A DNA stretch of 58,000 bases from Diphasiastrum complanatum (Eukaryota > Streptophyta > Lycopodiopsida > Lycopodiales > Lycopodiaceae): contig CM055099.1 in NCBI GenBank assembly GCA_029204225.1, positions 65,191,852-65,249,851 of the forward strand, given 5' to 3'. The notes under the pieces are model-generated. The model did no database searches. It saw only the letters and a program-made list of their open reading frames with translations, and was not told where the DNA came from. The stretch's first letter is position 1. Every line of letters begins with the position of its first letter. A program made the translations under genes and the position numbers. Of this stretch, positions 21,185 to 35,459 are shown piece after piece.

Positions 21185-22710
21185 TTTCTCAACTCAATGG
21201 TTGATGAATCAAGTTTCTTTGAAGATGCTATAAAGTCACTTGAATGGAAGGATGTCATGCAAAGGGAGTATGATGCTCTTATGGAGAATCATACCTGAAA
21301 GCTTGTGGATCTTCCTTATGGAAGGAAACCACTTGAATGCAAATGGAACTTCAGACTGAAGTACAACCAAGATGGAAAAATCAACAAACATAAAGCAAGG
21401 CTAGTGGCAAAGGGCTTCTTGCAAACCAAGGGAGTAGACATTGATGAAACATTTGCTCCTGTTGCTAAACTAGTTACTATAAGGTTGATTGTATCTCTCG
21501 CAACTACTTTCAATTGGACTCTTTTTCAACTTGATGTGACTAATGCCTTCCTAAATGGCTATTTCAAAGAGGAAATCTACATGAGGCAACCCAAGGGGTT
21601 CATCAAAGGAGCCTCTATGGGCTTAAGCAAGCACCTAGAGCTTGGCACTGTAGGTTGAATAAATTCTTAACCTCTATTCATTTTGTTGTTAGTTCTTATG
21701 AACCTTCCTTGTACATGAGATTTAATGAAGGAAAGATCATTATTCTCATTTTTTATGTATGTGACATTATTCTCAGTGGTAATGATCATGAAGACATAAG
21801 AGAAATGAAAATACCATTGTCTAGAGAGTTTAAGATGGTAGATCTTGGTATTCTTCATTTCATAGTAGGCATAGAAGTATCAAAAGGAAAGAATTTGAGT
21901 TTTATTTGCCAATCCAAATATGCATCTTCTATCTTAGAGAAATTTGGAATGAAAGATTGCAAAGGAGTAGATACTCCTATGGAGTAAAATCTAAAGTCTC
22001 TAATAGTTGTGATGAAGCATCCTTTGAGGAGATCACACTATATAGAAGGCTTATAGGCTCCCTAATATATCTAACTATAACTAGACTTGATCTAAGTTAT
22101 AGTGTAGGCAAGCTAAGCCAATCTATGCAAAATCCACTAGTTTGTCATTGGAAAAATGCAAAAAGAGTGTTAAGGTACATCTCGGCCACCAACAACTTTG
22201 GTATATTGTATCATGGAATTAATATCTCTTTGAGGGCCTATTCGGATGTTGATTTTTCAGGTGATAAGGTGGATAGGAATTCCACAAGTGCTTTTGCTAC
22301 CTTTATATGTGATGGCATAATATCTTGGCTTTCCAAAAAGCAAGATACAATCTCTCCTTTCTTCAACCGAGTCGGAATACAAGCCTTTGACATCAACAAC
22401 CAATGAAGTCTTGTGGTTAAAGAGGCTATTGGTGGAGCTACAAGTCATGAAGGCCGAGGAGGAGCCAATCATCTATTGTGACAACCAATCAAGCCAAGCA
22501 CTAGCAACCAATCCCACATTTCATCCAAGGAGCAAGCACATAGAGATTGCTCACCATTTTGTGAGTGAAAAGGTTCAAGCAAAGGAGACCAAACTTTAAC
22601 ATATATCTTCTTCAAATTGCCTTACTGATCTACTCACTAAAGCCTCGCCAAAGGCTTCATTTATTAAGTTAAGATCAGCCTTAGGTGTTGTAGATAGATG
22701 TACTATAGAT
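21185..22710 (+). pseudogene. copia reverse transcriptase and RNase H remnant
   Basis: The reverse transcriptase starts with a block like SLEWKDVMQREYDALMENHT, followed by a TGA at 21297-21299. It continues with KARLVAKGFLQTKG, ETFAPVAKLVTIR and LDVTNAFLNG. A deletion and frameshift near 21610 precede LYGLKQAPRAW. The catalytic box, normally YVDD, reads YVCD (FYVCDIILSG, near 21756-21770), so a catalytic aspartate is lost. A shift near 21985 leads to RNase H (ISWLSKKQDTIS, EVLWLKRLL, IYCDNQSSQAL, HIEIAHHFV). No gag or integrase of this copy is seen in the window. Confidence 0.9.
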
Positions 22711-22755
22711 GTATCAAACTAAAAATTGAGGAACGGTTAGATTTGACAATTTTCA

Positions 22756-23235
22756 TGTTGTATAAGTTTATTGTTTGATATCTATGTGGATCCACACGTG
22801 TGAGGACCTGTCCACACGTGTGAAATTTCATGTGAAAAGTTCAGATCCATTGTACATAGCTTCCATATGAGACAAATTCCAAATCTCCTATTTTATAGGG
22901 TCAATCTCCTAGAATGTAGGAATCTAGAAGGTCAACCCTAGCCACCAATGATGATGTGGCAAATTAGTGGAATCTAAGATAAATGGATTAGGATAAGCTC
23001 AATGAGCTGTCTCACACATGCTGGAAGTGGCTTGGAGAGAGAAATCCACAATTGTGTACTTGATCCATGATGGATTCATTTTGAAGCTAATCTTGATGAG
23101 CATTGGTTTGGGAGCAAATTTGGATGTTATCACTCTCTTATGCATGATCTTTTGATGTGAATTCTTCAGGAACTTGTTAATAATCATTTTCTTTGTTATT
23201 AGGCCGTACACTCTTTGGTTTTCACACGTGTGAAG
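22756..23235 (+). repeat. LTR of the copia remnant, with G-box motifs
   Basis: TGTTGTATAAG opens a sequence that also occurs in shortened form at 17497, and it follows a copia pol end, so it is read as a 3' LTR. It carries CACACGTGTG at 22793-22802, 22813-22822 and 23223-23232. These contain the CACGTG core bound by plant bZIP and bHLH factors and could be enhancers of element transcription. The right end is uncertain, since the partial copy at 17497 stops matching after the position equivalent to about 23060. Confidence 0.7.
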
Positions 23236-24059
23236 CTATGGGATCATTAAACTTGATTGTTCTTGCTTGGAGGTGTAGTAATTGACAATGGGAGCTAGTT
23301 TTAAGTGCTAGTCTTGATCTAGATCAATCATCCAAGTTGCCAATCACTCTTATTGATCTAAAAAGATCTAATTAAGATCCATTTTCTAATTTTTATCAAG
23401 CTACATACTCGTACTCTAAAGTCTTCTTCAATTCAAAGCATTTATCAACAACTCAAGAGCTCTCAACCTATGTTTGTCTTGCATGTGTCAAGGCACAAGT
23501 GGAAGGTCCTGCAAGATGTGTTCGAGGAGTGGCAATGATTACTCTCATTTTGAAAAAAGGATCTCTAAAGTTAGTAACTTGAAGGAAGCCCCTACCCCTA
23601 GTCTATCATTCAACGTACAAGCTAGAAGTTGAAAGTTTGAACACAATAAGAAAGATACTAGGATTCAAGAAAGTGAGAGACTAGAATCAAGTTTCAAGTT
23701 TCAACTTGCAGAAGTCAAGCCTTGAAATGGAGGAACACATAAAGGTCCTTATCTTTAGGTGATTTTGGTGGCAGGTTCAAAACTTCTATGATATCAATTT
23801 CATTTCAATTGATCTGTTTGAAGTCATGTCACATTTGCACATGCTTCGTGAATGAAACCAATCCCATTTGATTTGCCATGCTTCTCTTATTTCTACTACC
23901 CTGTGACATTAAAAAACAAGGTGACAAGTTCTAGCTAGCCTTCATGAATGTTGATCAGTTGAGAATTGAGGCTTATTTTGGAAGATTTAAGATTCGAAAT
24001 GTGGACCAAATGCAAAGAAAGGATAAATGATATATGTCTCAGGGATGAGCATTGTGTAG
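23236..24059. other. No gene seen
   Basis: AT-rich sequence with no recognisable coding or repeat family. It may include the rest of the copia LTR. Confidence 0.4.
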
Positions 24060-25095
24060 TTTCGCTATTGTGCTTCTAACCCGTCCATAAACTCATGAGG
24101 AAGACCCAAAGTGGCTCCCTCTCTATCAATAAGGTGCATGACAATGTATATGGTGGGCTACAATGCCATGACAATACCTCGTGCCTCATCCTTAAACAAG
24201 AATGACATAATTGTCATCTCAAATTGTCAAGATAATGGCTCTCTAAAACTTCTCCACTTTGTCCAATGGTTTGAGATAGCCATTTGTCTAAGTGCCATGT
24301 GCACCTTTAGCACCCACTCCAAAACAATGAACATGTAGACAAACCTTGCGATGATGAATTTCATAATCTCCAAGAGAATAGCAAGGGAATCAAGATTCTT
24401 GAACGATGAACAACATGATGGTATCTTAGCAGATAAATATTGCACTATAATGCAAATGAAATTCCACTAGAAATCAACAAGAATCATTATTCAAGCATCA
24501 TGCTTTTAGTTTCATAGCTCATTGTGTAAAAATAGTAAGGATCTTAGATAACTTAGTCACAAGCTTCACCAAGAATTGTGTCTTCACCCATACAAATTTG
24601 GCAATGGTTTTTATTTAAAGGTTGAAAGCAATGTGTTGCACATGGGCTACAGAAAATGTGGGGATGTTTTTTCATTTGCATGATAATGTTGCTTGAAGCA
24701 TTGCTAATGTTAATTTGTACAACATTTGTGATTGGCAAAGCAGATACAAATTCCTTGGAATTTCATAGTTCAAAGCTGATTAACCATTTGTCTTGAAGCA
24801 ATTTGCAAAGTTGAAGTTTGAGGTTTGAGCAAAAGCCTAAACCCTTAAACACTTGGAAGTTAGAATGTCAATTGTGTTAAGCTTGCAACTTATTGCTACT
24901 TATATGTTCCATATTGAAACTCCATAAGCACGCACGTTGGATAGCCCAACAGCCTCGATGACCTCCTCAATAATTTCAAACATATACCTCCTAATCATGA
25001 CCATATATATCTCCAAGGACCTAAAAAGCCATAGTGCCCATGTAAAAAGACACCAAGATATTGATAATAAGTCACTTCTTGACATTAGCATAAAT
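24060..25095 (-). pseudogene. Remnant of a second hAT transposase
   Basis: Three - strand pieces match, in order, the hAT transposase at 6918-8890. 25091-24900 corresponds to its DUF659-type region (FRSLEIYMVMIRRYMFEIIEEVIEAVG). 24738-24553 corresponds to its VVQVVMDNASN region (VVQINISNASS, then FCSPCATHCF). 24445-24227 corresponds to the TRFAYMYIVLANLERIKAALR region. A matching stretch continues to about 24060. Stops and gaps separate all pieces, and the C-terminal dimerisation region is missing. It is an older relative of the first element. Confidence 0.8.
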
Positions 25096-25107
25096 TGGTA
25101 GATTCCA

Positions 25108-25236
<129 letters not shown>

Positions 25237-25296
25237 GGATGCTCCTTCGTTCAGTTTTTCCTTGCTTCGTTACCTAATAAGTGGACAACGACAGAC

Positions 25297-27344
25297 GTAC
25301 TGACAGCGCCCATCCTCAGCGCATACTGGCGCTTCATTGGAGCGCCCTTTGAGGTATGTAATTGATTTGCTGCTCATTTGTTTATGTGGACATGTTGACA
25401 GCCAGCACTCTCTACATTTTGTTGCTTCTGCTGTATGAGCTTTACTTAAAATGGGTTTCCCCCTTTTTTGAAGGTTATGGTGATAATGATCAATAGCCGC
25501 CGATCATCATTGTTAATGGCTTGATAGTTAAACAAATTTCAATAAGTTCTGGCCAGTGATAATCGCTGACAAGCAGATGGCATTTATGGTAGCAAATCGC
25601 TTATGAATACTTGTGATAGGATTGCATTGACAGGCAGCGATTTCAACACTGTCAATCTACACCATCTACATGTTGAAGCTTGACTACTTCATGAGTAACA
25701 TCATCTGTGGTAGTGCGCTAGAGTGATGCTCACCAATAACCAATGCAAATTTTATCATACTTATTGCTTTTCAAAGGATCGTTTGATAGATACACCAATG
25801 ACATATTGAAGTCATACTCTCTATGCTTTCTATGAAGTTCTCTTTGTACTTATGGGATGCCTACAACCATGCTTACTTTTTGATCATACCTATCAGTGAT
25901 ACTGATATAGTAACATACGTGAATCTATAATACATCCACCCTCTGGAGACAACTACAAGCTATTCATGCGTTGGTCTAAACTATCCTTTCTTCTATAAAT
26001 GGTTGCAATCCGGTTACTATTAATCTTTGTAGTATATTGTTCCAGAATTTTTTACTCTGATCGTTTGAAAGTATTGAGGCTTATACCAATCCCAGTTATG
26101 ATACTTGTTTGCGCCTATATAACAAGTGAATATATCATTGTTTCCCATCACACTACAATAGAATATACCAACTGTGATTAAAGACTCTTGGCTTATGTTT
26201 CAATTGTCACTTCTAGTTTATTAACTTATCAATAAGTTTGGTTGTGGTGATGCAGAAAGTGAAACAAAAGTAGCGAACACACCATGGCATCTTCATAGAA
26301 TTATGCTTCCACCACCATCCAAGTACGAGCTCTGTCATGAGTTAGCAAAATGTATCACCACCTCGACTTAAACATAGACCTTATAAAAGCAATATTCGAC
26401 GTATGATTTGAGCTTCTTTGAAACAAAGTCTTCTTCTTTATTTCTTTCTTTGTATTGGTGTATTTTCAAACATTTATCGAACTAACCCAATACATATAGT
26501 CGTACTTGTCTTTGGCTTAAAATACTCTTGGATCACATGGATTTACGCAAGAGTTGTTATAATCTCTAATGTAGAATGGCATGGATTTGCCCTAACATAT
26601 TCATTGAGACTGTACAAGCCGAAGATTTTCGTACTTGTTAAACACGGCAGCTCAAATAAATTTGTAACTTTTTTTGCATATGCCCTTTCAAGTTTATACT
26701 AGTAATTAAAACTAGTAATCGAGCTTGAACATCCTTGGAAAGCATGGATATGCTCAAGGGTCTTGACACCAGTACATGACTCTTTCATGGGTCCACGGGT
26801 TAGATGGCATGGATTTGCTCTGATATCGTTGTACGTGTGTCCTTGCCCAACCTAATTTTGTTTTTTTTGTAAAAAATATTTGCATATGTTTAGCAAGCGT
26901 CTTTCATGTATTTCTTCTTTTTTTAATAAATTATTGATATGGACTAATGCTTGTTACATTGGTCAGCATGGCTTTCGTCCTTATACAGTAATATGACCGC
27001 CTAGCCTATCGCTAAAAGTATCAAATGAATGGGAAGATTGGACTATTTATTTTTCATTCTAACCAAGCTGTTAAGTAGCAATGCTTATTTTGTATATGGA
27101 TAACAACTGACATTCAGCTTTGACACTTGTCTTCCTCACATACTCACTCACATGGTTTTGTGTTGTGGGATGGTGGCAGGTACCAACTGGATGTCTTGAA
27201 ATAAGTCTTGCTTTATGGTGCTTTATTGTACTATAATTACTATTAAGCTATACTTTACCTTGTTGGCTTATGAATAAATGTTTCAAAAGGGTTTGGTCTT
27301 GCTTAAGCAAGAGGAACTATGTGAATGCTTTACTCTCTCTCTAC
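25297..27344 (+). repeat. 2-kb direct repeat, copy 1 (flanks Penelope-like element)
   Basis: The sequence from CGCCCATCCTCAG to about the TTTACTCTCTC at 27330-27340 recurs at 30980-33000 in the same orientation. Small indels separate the copies, and by eye roughly nine bases in ten are shared. It has no coding frame of note. It does not start with TG or end with CA, so it is not an ordinary LTR. Its place on both sides of a Penelope-like reverse transcriptase suggests the long terminal repeats (pLTRs) of that class, though 2 kb would be long for them. A segmental duplication is the alternative. Confidence 0.85.
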
Positions 27345-27455
27345 ATCTTCGGGATGTAAATCCGACTATCCTTTGGTTGGGGTAGTATCAAACCTTTACC
27401 TTTTATTTATGATTCATCGGCTAACAAAGCATTTTTTTTATGAACAATCCTCGGG

Positions 27456-28683
27456 GTGGTTTCAAGATGCAGTCACCTTAAGTTACGGGGAGCCCCTTCT
27501 TCCCCTAACCATTTTGTTCAGACTTTGATATGTTGCATGAGAAAGGCTGCTACTTTACATTATTTTATTAATGGAATTGATCGGCCTACTTGTCTTGTAG
27601 GTAGATCTGAAGATATGGTTCTATGTCTTGTTGATCTTCTTAGTACTTTGGATTGGGTTAAGATATCTCGATTTTGTTAAAAAAAAAGATCCTCTGACTA
27701 TTGTGGAAATCCTTTCTGGTAATATTGCTGTGATTGCGAAAAAATTTCAGGAAGAGGAGAGGTTTTTTAACTCACACATTAGGAAAGTTTCTGAATGTCT
27801 AGAAAAAGAAAACGATGTTGTTTTTTCTGAGACTGGCCCCTTATCCTTGATGCACCTTTATCTCCACATCCATTTGTCCTTGTCAATGACCTTGTTGAAG
27901 ATAGCGCATCACATCTTGAGCAATTCTCCTAGGAAATTTGTGACATTGGTGACCTTTCTACTTATGAGTTTTGCCAATCCAAAAGTTGCCAAATCCCTAT
28001 GGTCTCCAGCCGTATGATTGAATTCAAATGGCTCTCACTCTAGAGCCTCCCCATTGTGAATTTCCTTGCTCCTATACCTATTCATTGAGAATGAAGTACA
28101 AACCTGCAAACTTGCTGCACTGCATAAAAATTTTGCTCTAGAGACTCCTATTGCTTTTGATACCATCATAGGAATGAACAAATTTGAAACTTCATGCTGT
28201 TCTTCCGAGCAAACTTGGGCCAGGGTCAGAGGACACTTTGAAACTAGTTTCAACCGTATGCATCTCCATCAAGCCCGTATATGGAACTGGAAAAGATCCT
28301 TTTTCAAATGTCGTTGTGGTAGTAAATGTAAGAGTAATTCTTCTGTTATGCCTTTTTCCTTTGGTAAATGTAAGAGTAATTCTCCTAGAGGTGTGGTCAA
28401 GGCCCACCTTACTTTTTTGTTCATCCGCCAATGCATGCTTGATGCCTCTATTGAGTTATACAAAGATCCTAATACCAAGTTACTTTCCAACCTAGGAGAT
28501 GTGGAAAATATTCGAGAGATTGAACGTCTCCTAAAAACACCAGCTTTTTCACTCTTTACCCCAATAAAAGAAGTGGCTCTTTTAACCTCCACAATCCTTC
28601 TTCAGTCATTTCTGGGCAGGGCACGTACAAAAGAAAGAAGTTTATTACTACTAGGGGGAATCATGAACAAGGCAACAACTTGA
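27456..28683 (+). pseudogene. Unrecognised broken frames upstream of the Penelope-like RT
   Basis: Two longer frames on the same strand as the reverse transcriptase lie here (27628-28017 and 28066-28683). The first has VEILSGNIAVIAKKFQEEER. The second contains LGDVENIREIERLLKTPAFSLF and STILLQSFLGRARTKERSLL, which looks like genuine decayed protein rather than random translation. A 45-bp tandem repeat at about 28320-28410 gives two KCKSNS blocks. They may be the N-terminal part of the element's polyprotein. I do not recognise a domain. Confidence 0.45.
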
Positions 28684-28929
28684 AAAGTGACCTACCAGTG
28701 AAAAAGTTAAATTTCTTTAGGGGTTGATATGGATGCAAGTTTTCAAGGAAAAGGAAAAAAGGAAGATTATCACAAATCCAATTGGCCGATTACAGCTTAG
28801 TGCTAGCAGCAACAAGGGAAAGCTTGTTCTACGCCTATGCTATCGTAATAGGATTTTTGAGACTATCCATGTGAAGTAGTTATACGCTCATATTTTGCTA
28901 TAGTTATTTGGTATTCTTCATGACTCTTT

Positions 28930-30420
28930 TCACGATATTACGTTCAGTTGGACTTATCTTCCTAATGCCAAGCCACAAACAATGGAATTATTAGAAGTAC
29001 TTTTTTTAGACGAACCTTGGAAAAGGGCTTGAATCATATTATTCCTCAAGCAACAAATATCAATAGTATTGCTTCCGAACTCTACCATGGTTAAGCTCAT
29101 GAAATTATTACATGAATATAAAGGTTTAGAAAAAGATATTATTAGTACGCATGCGAAAATCCAGGCCTTAAGACAACCACATACAAGAGCTACCTAAATG
29201 TGGATACTACTCTGTTCTGGAACTGTGATTCATCTATTGATTTCTATCTCAATATGCTTGAGCACATCTATAATATGTGGTCTACTAATATTTTCAAATG
29301 CTATGAAAACATTCCACTTGATGGTTCCGAAGGCCTGAAAACTATTATGAATAAGATTATTCGTTCTGCTTTCAGACTAAAGAGAGATCAATATCATCAG
29401 CTGAATAACAAATGACACAGATTCCCTACTTATAACCTAAAGGGAATAGAAGTTTCTAGAGGTAGTGATCTTACTTTTATTTGTCAATCAAAGCATGTTA
29501 CTTCCATTCTTGAAAAACTCTTCTCTCTGGCGCGCTCATCCGATATCTAAGTCTCCATGCGCGTTCCTAGTTGATGTGTCTCCCAATGAAGCTATCTGAG
29601 TTGCGTTGAACGCAAATTCATTACAAATGGCTACTAGATAAAAAAGATTTCAAATGGTCTTGGAGCAAACTTTCTTTGGGGTGAAAGACTGTGGATGTTG
29701 CTAATTTTTGCATTTGAAATTCTTTTCTAATTGACCACTATGTTGTCAGACTTGGTAACCACACTTGGCGTCAAGTTCGGGGCATACCAATGGGCTCCTC
29801 ATGTTCAGCCATCTGGTGTAATTGGTATCTTTCCTTTTTGAAACGCGATTCATTAAAAGAAGTGCCAAACTTGGGCAAACCACTTATGTGGATGCCTTTC
29901 AGCATTCATTTAGATATATTGATGACATATGCTTTATAAATAGTCCTATCATAAATCATTTTCTTGGATAAAACTCAAGAAATATCAGATGATAGTTCAT
30001 TTTGGATCTATTCCTTGAACTTTCTTGAAATTGAGAGCAACACAGAAGAGAAGAATACTATATATTTTCTGAATATTACTACTACTTTTGACCCAAATAC
30101 CGGGACAAAGCACCTTACCAAATTTGACAAGAGCAAGGTACTGCCGTTCAAATTCTTACAATACATACACCTTTCTTCCAACAGATCTATTCTTAATTCA
30201 TACAATGTTATCATTTCATAGGTAATTGCCATTATATATTGTTGTGATAAGCAACTCGCTTTCGTAAATGAAGTACGCACACTGATTGATGCATTTCAAA
30301 GGAATGGTTTTATTAAAAGCAAACTCTTTCTTATCATTGACAAATTTCTCAAACAAGAGAATTTTTTGGGTCTGTTGTATGAACTACCTAGCAATATAAA
30401 TCTGTTGGTGGGCAGTTAGC
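28930..30420 (+). pseudogene. Penelope-like reverse transcriptase (broken)
   Basis: The frame at 29200-29415 has LNMLEHIYNMWSTNIFKCYENIPLDG. This fits Penelope-like motif A, but the expected catalytic aspartate is asparagine (STNI). After a copia scrap the gene resumes with VRLGNHTWRQVRG and GIPMGSSCSAIWCNWYL at about 29745-29837. After a frameshift near 29845 comes AFQHSFRYIDDICFIN with an intact catalytic IDD at about 29918-29926. The C-terminal part has FLNITTTFDPNTGTKH, LPFKFLQYIHLSSNRS and a stop near 30220 before the last block. The enzyme would copy element RNA at a chromosomal 3' end. Confidence 0.78.
29438..29524 (+). pseudogene. 87-bp copia reverse transcriptase scrap within the Penelope-like RT
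   Basis: The bases encode GIEVSRGSDLTFICQSKHV followed by TSILEKL. This is closely similar to GIEVSKGKNLSFICQSKYA in the copia remnant near 21868-21930. It interrupts the Penelope-like reading frame and has no LTR, so it may have been copied in by template switching or by repair-associated insertion. Confidence 0.8.
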
Positions 30421-30478
30421 TCTCCCTCGGGGGACAGTTAGTTCCCGGGGAATCCACTAACTACAGGTCAATTGGTGG

Positions 30479-30479
<1 letters not shown>

Positions 30480-30545
<66 letters not shown>
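30480..30545. repeat. (TC)n microsatellite, about 32 repeats
   Basis: An uninterrupted TC run lies 60 bp after the end of the Penelope-like frame and before the second set of flanking repeats. Confidence 0.97.
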
Positions 30546-30548
<3 letters not shown>

Positions 30549-30663
30549 GGGTAGTATCTAGTCTAAAAATAACCCCCTCTTGCTTTAAATAGTTTAAAGG
30601 TGGTACCCAAAAATGATGTTAAGGTTTTTTTTTTAAAAAGCAGGAAAGGTGGTCGCACCAAAT

Positions 30664-30979
30664 TTGCTATAAATAACATTATTTTGAGGTGTTTCATACC
30701 TCTTCTCCTCCCTCTTGCACATTCTCTTACAAAGAGTTTTGGTAGAATGGAAAATGCCCATCCTCAGTGCATATTGGCGCTTCAGTGGAGTGCCCTTTGA
30801 GGTATGTAATTGATCCGCTGCTCATTTGTTTATGTGGACACGCTGACAGCCAATGCTCTCTACATTTTGCTATAAATAACATTGTTTTGCTATAAATAAC
30901 ATTGTTTTGAGGTGTTTCATACCTCTTCTCCTCCCTCTTGCACACTTCTCTTACAAAGAGTTTTGGTAGAATGGAAAAC
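30664..30979 (+). repeat. Promoter-like segment and partial extra copy of the 2-kb repeat
   Basis: A 224-bp unit starting TTGCTATAAATAACATT occurs at about 30664 and again from about 30887. The first unit includes only the first 120 bases or so of the 2-kb repeat (from 30756); the second leads into the full copy at 30980. A 21-bp piece with TATAAATA is repeated once more at about 30867-30886. The TATAAATA boxes followed by CTTCTCCTCCCTCTTGCAC resemble a plant core promoter and initiator region. Partial tandem repeats of this kind are typical of Penelope-like insertions. Confidence 0.8.
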
Positions 30980-34031
<3,052 letters not shown>

Positions 34032-35324
34032 TTTGTGTGTGGTGTTACTGAAAATCGGATTCAAAGAGAAGTTTGGTTCTGAAAGAGCAGTATAACATCG
34101 CGAGTTCCTCAGGCGTCAAAGACAGCCATCGTCTGATCATAAACTGAGGAGTCGTAGACGTCCATGTTCTAATCAGATTGAGTAAACAAGCGCGATCAAA
34201 CAGCGATAAAGTGCATTCAATCACAACAAGCATTCATCTACGTTATACACAGATAGAAAAGTTGTTGCTACTATATTACACTGAAGCATAATACAAATAG
34301 CAATTACAACCAAAAATTGACGGCGTAACTGGGAGGCTCAAATGATACGTCTCATGGATGGAGCAACCAATAATCTGTGCTTGGATGATCTATTTATAGA
34401 TTTCATCCATGTATTAATTACATTGAATGTTTGTCACCTAATCAGAAAAGCCGTTGTACTTGGAAGTATATGGCTTTTGTGACAACTGTACATAGTATAT
34501 ATACGGTCAACAAATTAGAATCATTGACGCGGACAAGGATGTCCCAAAATCTCTCACTTCGCTTGTTACGTGTAGTGGTTTTCTCTCACTTCGCAAATTT
34601 CAAAAAGTGGCTGGGAACATTCCTCGTTCAAAACAGACAACCTTCGGCATTTTCTCTCCTTTTGGGGTTTTTGCGAAAAAGCGGAAGGTGCCTTTAAACG
34701 AGTTTTAAGGGGTGCCCTTAGAAAGTTGAAGGTGCCCTAAAAAAGACGAAGATGTCTTAAAAAAGTTCAATTTTCTCGCACTTTTCAGAAAAAGCGAAAA
34801 GAACCGAAGGTGCTCTTAAAACAAGTTTAACTTGCCCTTAAAAGTTGGCGAAGGTGTCTTTAACAGTTTAACCCTTAAAATTACAGGACCTTCTGGAATT
34901 TTCTCTCTCTTCTCATTTCTCAAATAAAGTGAAAAGGGACGAAGGTGTTGCAAATAGTTAAATTGTTGAATTGTAAACAAGTTGACTTCTTCAAAAAATA
35001 ATTGAACAGAAGAAGTAAGTGTTGCAGTTTTCAAAAAGTGCACAAAATGCGAACTGTGACACTTAGTGTATTTCTGCAGACTGTTCAAAAAGTAATGCAA
35101 ATCTGCAGACTTGTTCCAAATGCAAGTTTTGTGGAAGTCCTTGAAGATGGCCAAGTCTTCAAATGACTTCAAATTATTAAACTTAACATCTGGACTTGAA
35201 ATTATGATGGGATTGGTTACCCTTTGTTGGAGATCAACCAGAAGTCCGTTGTAGACGTCCTTCAAATAAATTGGCTATCTAAGTTACGATTCCAAGGAGA
35301 CAACTATGGGCTTAATTTCCAACA
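34032..35324 (-). repeat. 3' LTR of the copia element, about 1.3 kb
   Basis: The 5' edge is fixed by the polypurine tract. A TATAAATAG box on the - strand lies at about 34396-34388. The far end is placed at ACACCACACACA near 34032 but was not confirmed by a second copy. The middle (about 34680-34945) contains six or so loose copies of CGAAGGTGYCYTTAAA, probably U3 enhancer-like repeats. A 149-codon frame inside it (35265-34816) resembles no protein and is discounted. Confidence 0.7.
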
Positions 35325-35459
35325 GTCCCCCTTAAGATCACAGTTGGTGCCTTGGTATCTTCGTCAGGTTCAGGATGTTGAAGAACTTCTGGTGCTTGAT
35401 CCTGGGAAGCGCTTTGGTGAAAATGTCTGCGGCCATTTCTGTTGTGGAGCAGTATTAAA

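Larger units (their letters stand above)
27345..30420 (+). mobile_element. Penelope-like retroelement, internal region (decayed)
   Basis: The stretch between the two 2-kb repeats holds a reverse transcriptase of Penelope-like type at its 3' end and broken frames of unknown kind before it. No GIY-YIG endonuclease was recognised before or after the reverse transcriptase, which would place it with the endonuclease-lacking Penelope-like elements known from several plant lineages. The internal frames carry stops, a catalytic substitution and an inserted copia scrap, so this copy is dead. The class was assigned by recalled motif similarity, not by a search. Confidence 0.7.

Noticed and set aside
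25297-27344. Hammerhead ribozyme in the 2-kb repeat
   Set aside because: Some Penelope-like elements carry one. I looked for the CTGANGA core followed by GAAA. The only near hit, CTGAGGA on the - strand at about 25312-25318, lacks the second core element.
34816-35265. 149-codon - strand frame
   Set aside because: It lies wholly within the copia LTR at 34032-35324 and has no protein-like motif.
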